From a bacterium UBP6_UBA1196 (GTDB lineage: Bacteria > UBP6 > UBA1177), in the NCBI GenBank assembly GCA_002310035.1, contig DBYC01000033.1:1-36900 (forward strand): a DNA stretch of 36,900 nt, written 5' to 3'. The stretch's first letter is position 1; each line of letters opens with the position of its first letter. The notes under the pieces are model-generated. The model was given only the letters and a program-made list of their open reading frames with translations, made no database searches and had not been told where the DNA came from. Of the stretch, positions 7,956-16,647 are shown piece by piece. The position numbers and the translations under genes were made by a program.

Positions 7956-9809
7956 CTAGCTGTTTTCCTTGAGGCTTTCCATGTATTCTTTGCCGCGCAT
8001 AGCGTGACGCAGAGCGGCTGAAAGAACAGTTTTTCTGAGCCTGAGCGAGGTCGGCGTGACTTCAACGAGTTCGTCTTCGTTGATGAAGTGGATGGCTCTT
8101 TCGAGAGTCATCGGTTTGATCGGGGTGAGTGTTACAGCGTCATCTTTTCCTGCTGCACGCATGTTGGTGAGTTTCTTTGCTTTGCATGGGTTGACATCGA
8201 TATCAAGGTCTTTCGAGTGCTCGCCGATGATCATTCCTTCGTAGACAGGCATTCCGGGAGTGATGAAGAGTTCGCCGCGCGGTTCAAGGTTGAAAAGGGC
8301 GTATGCGATCGCTTCACCCTGTCTGTCGGAAACGATGGAACCCGTGAATCTGACAGGGAAGTTGCCGCGATATTCTTCATATCCTTCGAAAAGGGTATTG
8401 AGGGTTCCGGTTCCTTTTGTGTCGGTAAGGAACTGGTCGCGGTAGCCGATAAGTCCGCGCGAAGGAACGGTAAATTCCATGAAAGCGCGTTCGTTAGCCG
8501 AGTTGACGAGGTTTATCATCCTTCCTTTTCTTGCCGAAAGTTTCTCGGTGACGATGCCGGTGAACATTTCGTGACATTCGATATAGACGTGTTCGATGGG
8601 TTCATATTTTTTGCCGTCGATCTCTTTGTAAATAACGGTCGGTCTGCCGACGCAGAGTTCAAAGCCTTCGCGTCTCATCTGCTCGACGATGATCGCCATC
8701 TGGAGTTCGCCGCGCCCTTTGACGATGACATAATCGTTCGTTTCGGGTTCTTCCAGCCTTACCGAGACGTTCATCAAAGTCTCTTTGTGAAGTCTCTCTT
8801 TGATCTTGCGCAGCTGGACGTATTTTCCGTCTTTTCCGGCCAGCGGACCGTTGTTTATCGTGAAAACCATGCTGACAGTAGGTTCGTCGACTTTAATTCT
8901 CGGAAGTGCTACGGGCTGATCGATCGTTGCGACTGTGTCTCCGATGTGGACATCCTCGATTCCGGCAAGAATTACGATGTCGCCGGGTTCTACGATTTCC
9001 GCATCAACAAGTTTTACACCCTGGTAAAGCTGGAGTTTCGAGACTTTAAGGCGTGCCTGAACGTCGTTTTCCTTGATGCAGACAAGCGATTCGTTGCAGT
9101 GGACGCTGCCGTTTACGACTTTTCCGATTGCGAGTCTGCCCAAATAATCGTTGTAGCTCAGATCGGTGACAAGCATCTGGAAAGGCTGTTCAGGATCGTA
9201 GAGCGGACCTTTCGTGAATTCGATTATTTTATCCATCAGAATGTGAAGGTTTTCGCCCCTTTCCTCAAGAGTTTCCTGAGCGATTCCGTCACGGCCTATC
9301 GCATAGAGAACAGGAAAGTCAAGCTGTTCGTCATCTGCGCCCAAGTCTATGAAAAGATTGCCGATTTCGTTGAGGACTTCCTGAGGTCTTGCATCTTTTC
9401 TATCGATTTTATTGATGACTACCATGATCTGAAGTTTAGCTTCGAGAGCCTTGCGCAGAACGAATCTCGTCTGCGGAAGCGGACCTTCCGACGCGTCAAC
9501 AAGCAGTATAGCGCTGTCTGCCATGAAAAGTGCGCGCTCGACTTCGCCGCCGAAATCGGCGTGTCCGGGAGTGTCGATGATGTTTATTTTGACCCCTTTC
9601 CAGACGACCGAGCAGTTTTTTGCCGCGATCGTGATGCCGCGCTCCCGCTCGAGATCCATGTTGTCCATGATCCTGTCGTTTACGATCTCGCCTTCGCGGA
9701 ATACGCCGCTCTGCTTGAACATTGCGTCAACAAGTGTTGTTTTGCCGTGGTCAACGTGAGCGATGATCGCCACGTTCCTGATTTTGTCGTTTCTTACTAA
9801 ATTGCCCAT
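7956..9809 (-). CDS. typA: Ribosome-associated GTPase TypA/BipA
   Basis: The protein has 617 residues, full length for TypA/BipA. The P-loop AHVDHGKTTL is at 18-27, the switch region RERGITI follows, then DTPGHADF and NKID (G4). The second half carries EF-G-like domains with GRGELQ and the TypA-specific C-terminal region. TypA is a translational GTPase that binds the 70S ribosome and aids assembly and stress or cold adaptation. First gene of a four-gene operon with lipoprotein, beta-barrel and PepF; promoter predicted at 9863-9890. Confidence 0.97.
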   Translation of the reverse strand: MGNLVRNDKIRNVAIIAHVDHGKTTLVDAMFKQSGVFREGEIVNDRIMDNMDLERERGITIAAKNCSVVWKGVKINIIDTPGHADFGGEVERALFMADSAILLVDASEGPLPQTRFVLRKALEAKLQIMVVINKIDRKDARPQEVLNEIGNLFIDLGADDEQLDFPVLYAIGRDGIAQETLEERGENLHILMDKIIEFTKGPLYDPEQPFQMLVTDLSYNDYLGRLAIGKVVNGSVHCNESLVCIKENDVQARLKVSKLQLYQGVKLVDAEIVEPGDIVILAGIEDVHIGDTVATIDQPVALPRIKVDEPTVSMVFTINNGPLAGKDGKYVQLRKIKERLHKETLMNVSVRLEEPETNDYVIVKGRGELQMAIIVEQMRREGFELCVGRPTVIYKEIDGKKYEPIEHVYIECHEMFTGIVTEKLSARKGRMINLVNSANERAFMEFTVPSRGLIGYRDQFLTDTKGTGTLNTLFEGYEEYRGNFPVRFTGSIVSDRQGEAIAYALFNLEPRGELFITPGMPVYEGMIIGEHSKDLDIDVNPCKAKKLTNMRAAGKDDAVTLTPIKPMTLERAIHFINEDELVEVTPTSLRLRKTVLSAALRHAMRGKEYMESLKENS

Positions 9810-9862
9810 CTGATTCCTTCATAAAAAACATTTAAAAAGACCGTTTTTCAAAAAACACGCGT

Positions 9863-9890
9863 AATTTATTTAGAGAAAAGGCGATTTCAA
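9863..9890 (-). promoter_or_regulatory. Predicted promoter of the typA operon
   Basis: Leftward -35 TTGAAA (9890-9885), 16-bp spacer, -10 TAAATT (9868-9863), which is 5/6 to consensus. The leader to the typA start at 9809 is about 50 nt. It lies in the divergent region shared with the chain-length protein gene. Confidence 0.5.
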
Positions 9891-9918
9891 GAAAAAACTG
9901 CAAATCTGGCTCTATAAT

Positions 9919-9946
9919 TTGCATTTATACGCTTTTTTTGTATCAT
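9919..9946 (+). promoter_or_regulatory. Predicted promoter of the chain-length protein gene
   Basis: Rightward -35 TTGCAT (9919-9924), 16-bp spacer, -10 TATCAT (9941-9946). A perfect TATAAT at 9913-9918 just upstream lacks a matching -35 and is an alternative. The leader to the start at 9984 is about 30 nt. Confidence 0.45.
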
Positions 9947-9983
9947 ATCTGGCTTTTGATTTTGTTCATAAATGAGGTTTTTT

Positions 9984-11645
9984 ATGGATAACATGCCTGA
10001 GAACAAGGCTGAAACTGAAGTCGAAACCGAAACAGACGGAACGGTTGCCGCAGAAAAAGAAGAAAAAGAGATAAAGCGTATAGAAATCACATTGGAGGAT
10101 TTTATAAAAATTCTCCGCGATAACAAAAAACTTTACTGCATCTCTTCGCTGATCATCTGTGCTCTGATCGTTCTGGTTTTTCTTTTTATACTGAAACCTG
10201 TCTACGATGTCGATTCATCCGTAGAAATAAGAAGCTCGCAGACCTCGACTTCTATATCGCCGTTCGACATGGTGAGTCAGTTCATTGGAGGCGGGCTCTC
10301 CAACAGCAAAAGCATAGATTTCGAGCTCCTGAAAAGCAGAACGCTTATGGATGCCGTTATCGAAAAGAACAATCTCAGGATGAAAGTCAGCAAAAACAGG
10401 AACAGTATGTTCTTTTATTACTGGAACAAATATGTCCGCGGAATTTCCGACGATACGTTTTTTGTTTTCAGAAAGATCCCGACGTCGCTTACCGACGGCA
10501 GGAAGGGAACGGTCACAGCGAACGAGGAAGGTTACAAGATCGAATATGCTGACATTAAGGCGGAATGCCGCTGGAACGCAGACTGCGCTTTCGGCGGAGA
10601 GACTGTTTTTCTCGAAAAAATCGGCACTTTTACTGCTGAAGCTGAATACACTTTCAAATACACCACAATAATCGCCGCCAGAGACGGATTCCTGAAATCG
10701 CTGAATGTCGACAACGGTTCATCGCAGTCCGGCCCGCTCAACCTTAAAAAAGGAGGCGATGCCGAACTCATAAAAATCGTCTTCACTCACGAAAGTCCGC
10801 TGATGTCGGCTAAGATTCTCGGTGATCTTATCGCTTCCTACATCGATAAGAAAAAAGAGTGGGAAAGCGATGATTCCGCTTCGAAACAGGCTTATATAAA
10901 CAGCATGCTTTCCGAACTTTCGCTCGGGATCGACGAGAAGGCCCAGAAAATGATCGTTTTCCAGCATCAGGAAAACACTATAATGCCTGAAGTCGAATTT
11001 CCGGAAATCCTGAAAAAACAGGAGACGATGAAAGTTCAGATCGAGGAATTCAAGTTCAAAAGGAAAATCCTTGAAAGCACTCTGAAAAATATCGAGAAGG
11101 ATTCCGGCAAGCCGATAACGCTTCCGATAGAGGAAGTCTCTGTTCAGGAGGCGCTGAAATACCACAATGCGCTTATATTCAAGCGCAACGAGCTTGTGCA
11201 GCGCGTGACAGAGGAACACCCTCTTAAAGTTGCGGCAGAAGAAGAGATAAAAGAGAGCGAAAGAGCTTTGAAAAATGTTATAAAAACCAGCATCGCGCAG
11301 TATGACAGAGGCGAGAAGCTCCTCACCGAACTTTTGAATATGATTACCGACAGCCAGGGCAGACTGCCGGAAAATCTTATAACTTTTGCAAATCTCAAAC
11401 GAGATGTCGAGCTCGCGGAAAGAGTTTATGTCACTCTTTCAGCAAAGCTCTACGAATCGTCGATCTCGCCGAATATCGGAGTCGCCCCGGTAAGGGTCGT
11501 TGATGCACCGAGTCCTGATGTAAGGCGTTCTTTCCCGAAGGTCTCGCTCTTTCTTATCATAACTGTTCTTGCTGCGCTTTTCTCCGGTTTTTTTGTGGTT
11601 TTCGCAAAGGAATTTTTCAAAGCTGCGCGAGATATTCTTAAATAA
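9984..11645 (+). CDS. Wzz/GNVR-type chain-length determinant protein
   Basis: The protein has 553 residues. It has an acidic cytoplasmic N-terminus, a first membrane segment at about 52-72, and a large periplasmic part with a Wzz-like beginning (LKPVYDVDSSVEIRSS). A long coiled-coil region (about 300-460) follows, then the GNVR-like stretch before the second membrane helix (VSLFLIITVLAALFSGFFVVF). These proteins set polysaccharide length with a Wzy polymerase or, fused to a kinase, control capsule export; no kinase domain is present. I choose the second ATG (9984) because GAGG lies 6 nt upstream; the first ATG (9972) overlaps that site. No polysaccharide genes are adjacent. Confidence 0.8.
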   Translation: MDNMPENKAETEVETETDGTVAAEKEEKEIKRIEITLEDFIKILRDNKKLYCISSLIICALIVLVFLFILKPVYDVDSSVEIRSSQTSTSISPFDMVSQFIGGGLSNSKSIDFELLKSRTLMDAVIEKNNLRMKVSKNRNSMFFYYWNKYVRGISDDTFFVFRKIPTSLTDGRKGTVTANEEGYKIEYADIKAECRWNADCAFGGETVFLEKIGTFTAEAEYTFKYTTIIAARDGFLKSLNVDNGSSQSGPLNLKKGGDAELIKIVFTHESPLMSAKILGDLIASYIDKKKEWESDDSASKQAYINSMLSELSLGIDEKAQKMIVFQHQENTIMPEVEFPEILKKQETMKVQIEEFKFKRKILESTLKNIEKDSGKPITLPIEEVSVQEALKYHNALIFKRNELVQRVTEEHPLKVAAEEEIKESERALKNVIKTSIAQYDRGEKLLTELLNMITDSQGRLPENLITFANLKRDVELAERVYVTLSAKLYESSISPNIGVAPVRVVDAPSPDVRRSFPKVSLFLIITVLAALFSGFFVVFAKEFFKAARDILK

Positions 11646-11687
11646 GAGCGGAAAAATAACTTTTTATACCTTGGATCAGGGGGAAAA

Positions 11688-14600
11688 ATGGCGTTTGTCC
11701 ACTTGCATCTGCACACAATCTATTCATTTCTTGACGGACTTGTAAAGCCGGGAGAACTGGCAAAAAAGCTGAAAAAGTTCGGTATGAAGGCCGTAGCGAT
11801 AACAGACCACGGCAATATGCACGGAGTAGTCGATTTTTACACGACGATGCTGGGAAAAGACGAGAAAGGGAATTACAACAAGCTTGAAAATGCCGAAATC
11901 AAGCCGGTAATAGGGATGGAAGCCTATATTTCGGCGCACGACAGGAAGGAAAAGGCAAAATCCGATGCTTTCCACATGCTTCTGCTTGCTGAAAACGAAA
12001 CAGGTTACAAAAATCTCTGCTATATGGCTTCTACTGCGTTTGTCGACGGTTTTTACTACAAACCGCGTATCGACCGCGCTCTGATAAAGGAACACGCTGA
12101 AGGGATAATCGCAACAAGTGCGTGTCTCGGCGGAGAAATTCCTCGTGCCCTTGTTGCAGGAAGATACGATGACGCAAAGCGTATTGCCCTTGAATACATC
12201 GAACTTTTCGGCAAAAACAACTTTTTCATCGAGCTTCAGGTAAACGGCATCAAAGAGCAGGAAGAGGTCAATCCGCTGCTCATAAAACTTGCGAGAGAAC
12301 TCGGAGTAGGTCTTGTCGCGACGAACGATGTCCACTATCTCAGCCCTGAGGACGCGGAGGCGCAGGACATACTTTTCTGCATAAACGAAAAGAAAAGAGT
12401 TACAGATACAGACAGGATGCATCACGAGACGGCGGCGTTTTATCTCAAAAGCGAAGAGGAGATGCGTGAGCTTTTCAGCGTCTACGGCGAAGCGGGAACT
12501 GAAGCGATAGAAAACACCGTAAAAATCGCCGAAAGATGCAATGTCCAGCTCGATCTCGGGCACAACTACCTTCCGATTTTCGACACAGGCGACAAAAGTC
12601 CAGCCGAATTTCTCCGCGACATGGCGGAAAAAGGGCTTGAAGAACGGTTTATCGAACTCGGAACGCCGGAAGAAAAGAAGCAGGCTTACCGCGAAAGGCT
12701 TGAATACGAACTCAGTGTCATCATCAGAATGGATTTCCCGGGCTATTTCCTGATAGTCTCGGACTTCATCCGCTGGGCGAAAAACCACAATATTCCGGTC
12801 GGTCCTGGGCGTGGCAGCGGTGCCGGTTCGCTTGTCGCATACTGCACGAGGATCACCGATCTTGATCCGCTGCGTTATGAACTTCTTTTCGAAAGATTCC
12901 TCAATCCCGAGCGAATTTCGATGCCCGATTTCGATGTCGATTTCTGTCAGGACAACCGTGAGCGCGTTATCGAGTATGTTTCGCAGAAATATGGTTCTGC
13001 CAATGTAGCTCAGATCGCGACTTTCGGTCAGCTCAAGGCGAAATCGGCGATCCGCGATGTCGCGAGAGCGCTGGATATTCCTGTAAGCACAGCCGACAAA
13101 CTGGCGAAACTTGTTCCTGATTCTTTCGCCGATATGTTTTCTCCGCAGTATCTGAAGAAAACCAAAGATATCACAAAAAAACTTATAGAAAGCTACAATG
13201 TTCCGAAAGATGTCGCTGATGATCCCGACAAACTGAGAAGCGCAATCGAGAAATTGAGGATAGCTCCTGAAGATGGTGAAAACATAAAGGCTCTCAACGC
13301 TGCGATCGACGCTTTTGCCAATGAAAGGCAGGTCATTCGCGACAATCCCGATTTTTCGAAGATCATCAATATCGCTGTCAAAATCGAAGGACTTCTGCGC
13401 CAGCCTGGCAAGCACGCATGCGGACTTGTCATCGGTCAGAAGCCGATTTACGAGTATTCGCCGATATTCGTCGATAAGGACAACTACCGTGTCACGCAGT
13501 ACGACAAAACGATGGTCGAACTCGTCGGGCTTGTCAAATTCGACTTTTTGGGACTTAAAACGCTCACAATGATAAACCACGCTGTAACGCTCGTCCGCAA
13601 GAGAGTTCCAGATTTCGACATTTCCAAGATACCACTTGACGACGCGGCGACTTACAAATACATCTGCGAGAACAGCACAAAGGGTATATTCCAGATGGAA
13701 AGCGGCGGTTTCGAAAAAATGATCCACCAGATGAAGCCTGACCGCATCGAGGACCTTATCGCTGCTGTCGCGCTTTACCGTCCCGGACCTATGGACATTA
13801 TTCCCAACTACATCCGCAGAAAACACGGAAAGGAGAAGATCGAATACGACCATCCGTGGCTGAGCGAGATCTTAAGCGAAACTTACGGGCTCATGGTCTA
13901 CCAGGAGCAGGTCATGCAGATCTCGCGTAAACTTGCGGGATTCACGATGGGACAGGCCGACGGTCTGCGCAAGGCGATGGGTAAAAAAATCGCTGCCAAA
14001 ATGGCTGAAGCGAAAGTCAAATTCATCGACGGCGCCAAGGCAAAAAATATTCCGGAAGAGACCGCGAAACTGGTTTTCGACCACATGGAAAAGTTCGCAA
14101 GCTACGGTTTCAACAAGTCGCATGCGGCATGTTACGGCTATATATCATACCAGACGGCTTACCTGAAAACGCATTATCCGACAGAATTCCTTACGGCTTT
14201 GATTACTTCGGAAGCCGGAAGCGCGGACAAAGTTTTTATGTATATCAGCGATGCCCGCGAACACGGGATCAAGGTCTATCTTCCGGATGTCAACAAGAGT
14301 CTCAACAGCTTCACGATCGAAGAAATGGCGATAAGATTCGGTTTCAGCGCAATAAAGAATGTCGGCGAGGCTGCGGTCGACGCGATAATCGAAGAACGCG
14401 AAAAAAACGGCGAATTCAAGTCGCTTATCGATTTTACAAGCAGGATGAGTCAGTCAAAAGTCAACTCTCGTGCAATAGAATTTTTAATAAAATCAGGGGC
14501 TTTTGATTTCACTGGCATAAACAGAGGACTGCTTCTTGCAATGCTTCCGCATGCTTTGAAAGAAGGCGAGAAAGCGGCCAAGGACAAAGATTCCGGGCAG

Positions 14601-15437
14601 CTCAGCCTTTTTGCGGCATTCGAGGAAAACTCAGAGGAAGCGGGGGCCGGTATGACCGACGAGGATCTGATGAAAATGGTCGATCCTAACGAAGCGCTCG
14701 ACATTTTCGATTCTCTGGCGCTTGAAAGAGAAGTTCTGGGAATTTATCTTTCCAATCATCCTGCACGGTTTTTTATGAAAGATTTCAAAAATCTGGAGCT
14801 TTCGTCGATACGCGATGCTATTGAAGAAGTCGAGTCCGGCAGGCGTTTTTACGGGCAGCACGGCAATGATCTGTGGGTCCCCGGAATAATCACGACTGAG
14901 ATCAAGCCTGTGAAAAGCCGCGACGGAAAGGATTATTATCTGAAAGGAATTCTCGAAAGCGAGGACAGTTCGGTGGAGTTTTCGATCAACAAAATCGAAA
15001 ATCCGCTCGGAAACCCTGATGTGGCCAAGCTGGCATCCAAAGTTCCTCTGATTTTCAAAGTCAGGCCGCGTGCCGTGATGAACAGCGAGGACGAAACGCT
15101 GGAAAAAGTCGTTTTTTCCGTGAACGACATCAGGGACGATGTTCTGACGATGGAAAAGTTCATGATCATGCGCAGGGCTCAGAATCCTGATTTTGCCCCT
15201 GTGCTCGTCTACGAGTGCAGCAGCGAGGAATTCGCCGGAAAAAAAGGAGAAATTGAAGAAAAATTATTTTCCGATAAGCCGGAAGCCTTCAGAATGAAGA
15301 TCTGGCTGAAAATAACTTTCGGCAGTCCTGACGATCATGTCATCCTTGAAAAGGAGGGGGGAGTCGATCTTTCAAGGCTTGCCGAACTGAAGTCGGTATT
15401 CGGCTGCGACAACCTTTATCTCAAGGAAAGTTTCTGA
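11688..15437 (+). CDS. dnaE: DNA polymerase III alpha subunit
   Basis: The protein has 1249 residues, normal for DnaE1. The N-terminal PHP domain starts at once (FVHLHLHTIYSFLDG, then AITDHGNMHG). The polymerase core has GPGRGSGAGSLVAY, the palm aspartates in PDFDVDF (about 413-419), a third acidic site in VKFDFLGL, and the fingers motif SYGFNKSHAACYGY. A helix-hairpin-helix region, an OB fold (about 1035-1110) and a C-terminal tau-binding region complete it. It is the replicative polymerase catalytic subunit. Strong ribosome-binding site (AGGGGG). It lies 42 bp after the chain-length gene and may be partly co-transcribed with it. Confidence 0.98.
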   Translation: MAFVHLHLHTIYSFLDGLVKPGELAKKLKKFGMKAVAITDHGNMHGVVDFYTTMLGKDEKGNYNKLENAEIKPVIGMEAYISAHDRKEKAKSDAFHMLLLAENETGYKNLCYMASTAFVDGFYYKPRIDRALIKEHAEGIIATSACLGGEIPRALVAGRYDDAKRIALEYIELFGKNNFFIELQVNGIKEQEEVNPLLIKLARELGVGLVATNDVHYLSPEDAEAQDILFCINEKKRVTDTDRMHHETAAFYLKSEEEMRELFSVYGEAGTEAIENTVKIAERCNVQLDLGHNYLPIFDTGDKSPAEFLRDMAEKGLEERFIELGTPEEKKQAYRERLEYELSVIIRMDFPGYFLIVSDFIRWAKNHNIPVGPGRGSGAGSLVAYCTRITDLDPLRYELLFERFLNPERISMPDFDVDFCQDNRERVIEYVSQKYGSANVAQIATFGQLKAKSAIRDVARALDIPVSTADKLAKLVPDSFADMFSPQYLKKTKDITKKLIESYNVPKDVADDPDKLRSAIEKLRIAPEDGENIKALNAAIDAFANERQVIRDNPDFSKIINIAVKIEGLLRQPGKHACGLVIGQKPIYEYSPIFVDKDNYRVTQYDKTMVELVGLVKFDFLGLKTLTMINHAVTLVRKRVPDFDISKIPLDDAATYKYICENSTKGIFQMESGGFEKMIHQMKPDRIEDLIAAVALYRPGPMDIIPNYIRRKHGKEKIEYDHPWLSEILSETYGLMVYQEQVMQISRKLAGFTMGQADGLRKAMGKKIAAKMAEAKVKFIDGAKAKNIPEETAKLVFDHMEKFASYGFNKSHAACYGYISYQTAYLKTHYPTEFLTALITSEAGSADKVFMYISDAREHGIKVYLPDVNKSLNSFTIEEMAIRFGFSAIKNVGEAAVDAIIEEREKNGEFKSLIDFTSRMSQSKVNSRAIEFLIKSGAFDFTGINRGLLLAMLPHALKEGEKAAKDKDSGQLSLFAAFEENSEEAGAGMTDEDLMKMVDPNEALDIFDSLALEREVLGIYLSNHPARFFMKDFKNLELSSIRDAIEEVESGRRFYGQHGNDLWVPGIITTEIKPVKSRDGKDYYLKGILESEDSSVEFSINKIENPLGNPDVAKLASKVPLIFKVRPRAVMNSEDETLEKVVFSVNDIRDDVLTMEKFMIMRRAQNPDFAPVLVYECSSEEFAGKKGEIEEKLFSDKPEAFRMKIWLKITFGSPDDHVILEKEGGVDLSRLAELKSVFGCDNLYLKESF

Positions 15438-15552
15438 CTTTTTTCTTCTTGATGCAATGCAGATTCTGAAAATAAAATTTCATCTAAAACTTGTTTTCTG
15501 TTTGTTTATGTGATACAACAAAACGCTTTAATCGTGATTAACGGAGTAAAAT

Positions 15553-15943
15553 ATGGAAAAGCCACAGGGTGAGCCTGTTCAAGTCTTTCTTAAGGATTTG
15601 CCTGATAAATTCGAATGTTTGCAGTTTATGATAGACACTAAAAAGACTTCGATTTCACCTGAAGAACAAATTTCTTTGAAGGCCGGAGAACTTGTCGGGA
15701 AACTCTATGACGCTATTTTGAAACAATATAAAAATCCTGAAAGTGCCGAAACTCTCAAATCTCTGAATATTCTCTGTGTCTCTTGCCGACCTTTACGATG
15801 AAACCACGATGCCGCCGGACCTCAGAAAAGCCCACCGCGAGAACGACCGCGCCGTTATGCAACTCTACGGTTTCGATCCGAAAATGAGCGAAGCAGAGAT
15901 TGTGGCGGAACTTTTCAAACTTTATGAAAAGCTGACGAAATAA
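15553..15943 (+). pseudogene. MmeI/YeeA-family DNA methyltransferase, internally deleted
   Basis: Two separated parts of one family are joined here. Residues from 15553 (MEKPQGEPVQVFLKDLPDKF ... SIKAGELVGKLYD-like ... SLNILCV) match, from memory, the end of the N-terminal domain and start of the helical domain of class I SAM-dependent methyltransferases of the MmeI/YeeA type, where LNILCV is normally followed by RLVFCLYAEDA. From 15779 in the next frame the DNA encodes SLADLYDETTMPPDLRKAHR and onward to KLYEKLTK, the family's C-terminus. The methylase core and target-recognition domain are gone and the frame is broken at about 15780. The 5' end is also lost: a stop precedes the ATG, though GGAG upstream could still allow an 82-aa product. 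Confidence 0.75.
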
Positions 15944-15946
15944 AAA

Positions 15947-16018
15947 TGACGCGGTGTCGAAATAAAAACCTGACACGGTGTCAAAATAAAAAACTGTCGT
16001 GGCGTCGACAAAAATTGT
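15947..16018. repeat. Three 24-bp tandem palindromic repeats
   Basis: Units at 15947-15970, 15971-15994 and 15995-16018. The middle unit begins with the perfect palindrome TGACACGGTGTCA; the first is a near copy and the third has diverged to TGTCG-N6-CGACA. Each symmetric part is followed by an A-rich stretch. Located between the methyltransferase remnant and the convergent gene ending at 16030. Possible roles are a multimeric operator, a weak bidirectional terminator (palindrome plus T-run when read leftward), or a scar of the lost element. Confidence 0.65.
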
Positions 16019-16029
16019 TGCGAAACTGA

Positions 16030-16647
16030 TTAGATAATAAAATCAGCGAATTTGTTATAGTAGAGATGAAGTTTTTCTATCTCTTCGACCTGGTACGGAT
16101 TGTAAAGTTTGGAGCTTGCAAAACGCTCTTTTTTCAGCATCAGGATCGCGATGAGAAGCTGCAGATAATTGTTTGACGGGAAATAATTTTTTTCAGTCAT
16201 CAGATTTTTCAGCTGCTTGAAAAAAGATGAGGCTTTCATCGGAATGAGGAGCGACGAGCGGCTTTCGACGAAGTGGATCCCGTCCTCTTTTTCGTGAAAA
16301 AACGAAAGGATGAAATCACGCTCGCGATACCATGTCAGGCTGTTTTCCTCGTCTTCGGAAAGGTTCACTTTTTCGCCTGTGAAAAAATCCTCTCCTTTTA
16401 GCCGCGAGAAAAGGGAAGGGGAAAAAAGCATGATCCGAGCCTTTTCGAGTTCGCGTTTGTCGGCAAGAGTAGTTTTATTGCCGATATCGAAGTGGTATAT
16501 GAAGAAAAGGTTGAAAAACTGCTGCCAGAAATCGTGGTTTTTGAGGTCTTCGCCGGTAAAATAAAAGCATTCCTTTTTGAAATCCTGCAGGGTCGCAGAC
16601 TCAAAATCGTCAAAGGACGAGTAGATTCTTGTTTTTACAGCACTCAT
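16030..16647 (-). CDS. Hypothetical protein, 205 aa, coupled to pyrC
   Basis: No family recognised. The product is soluble, rich in Phe, Tyr and charged residues, predicted mostly helical (for example FFKQLKNLMTEKN and QLLIAILMLKKERF). No signal peptide or membrane segment. Its ATG overlaps the pyrC stop codon (TAATG), so it is translated by coupling as last gene of the pyrimidine operon. The context hints at an accessory or regulatory role, but nothing in the sequence proves it. Confidence 0.7.
   Translation of the reverse strand: MSAVKTRIYSSFDDFESATLQDFKKECFYFTGEDLKNHDFWQQFFNLFFIYHFDIGNKTTLADKRELEKARIMLFSPSLFSRLKGEDFFTGEKVNLSEDEENSLTWYRERDFILSFFHEKEDGIHFVESRSSLLIPMKASSFFKQLKNLMTEKNYFPSNNYLQLLIAILMLKKERFASSKLYNPYQVEEIEKLHLYYNKFADFII

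Noticed and set aside
8088..9800. A 570-codon open frame antisense to typA
   Set aside because: It mirrors typA codon bias, has no ribosome-binding site and no recognisable domain; typA is certain.
11724..13853. A 709-codon open frame antisense to dnaE
   Set aside because: Shadow of a strongly biased gene; no domain pattern and no initiation signals.
15947..16018. Possible CRISPR or attC site
   Set aside because: Units are adjacent with no spacers; no integron core site (GTTRRRY) and no integrase nearby.
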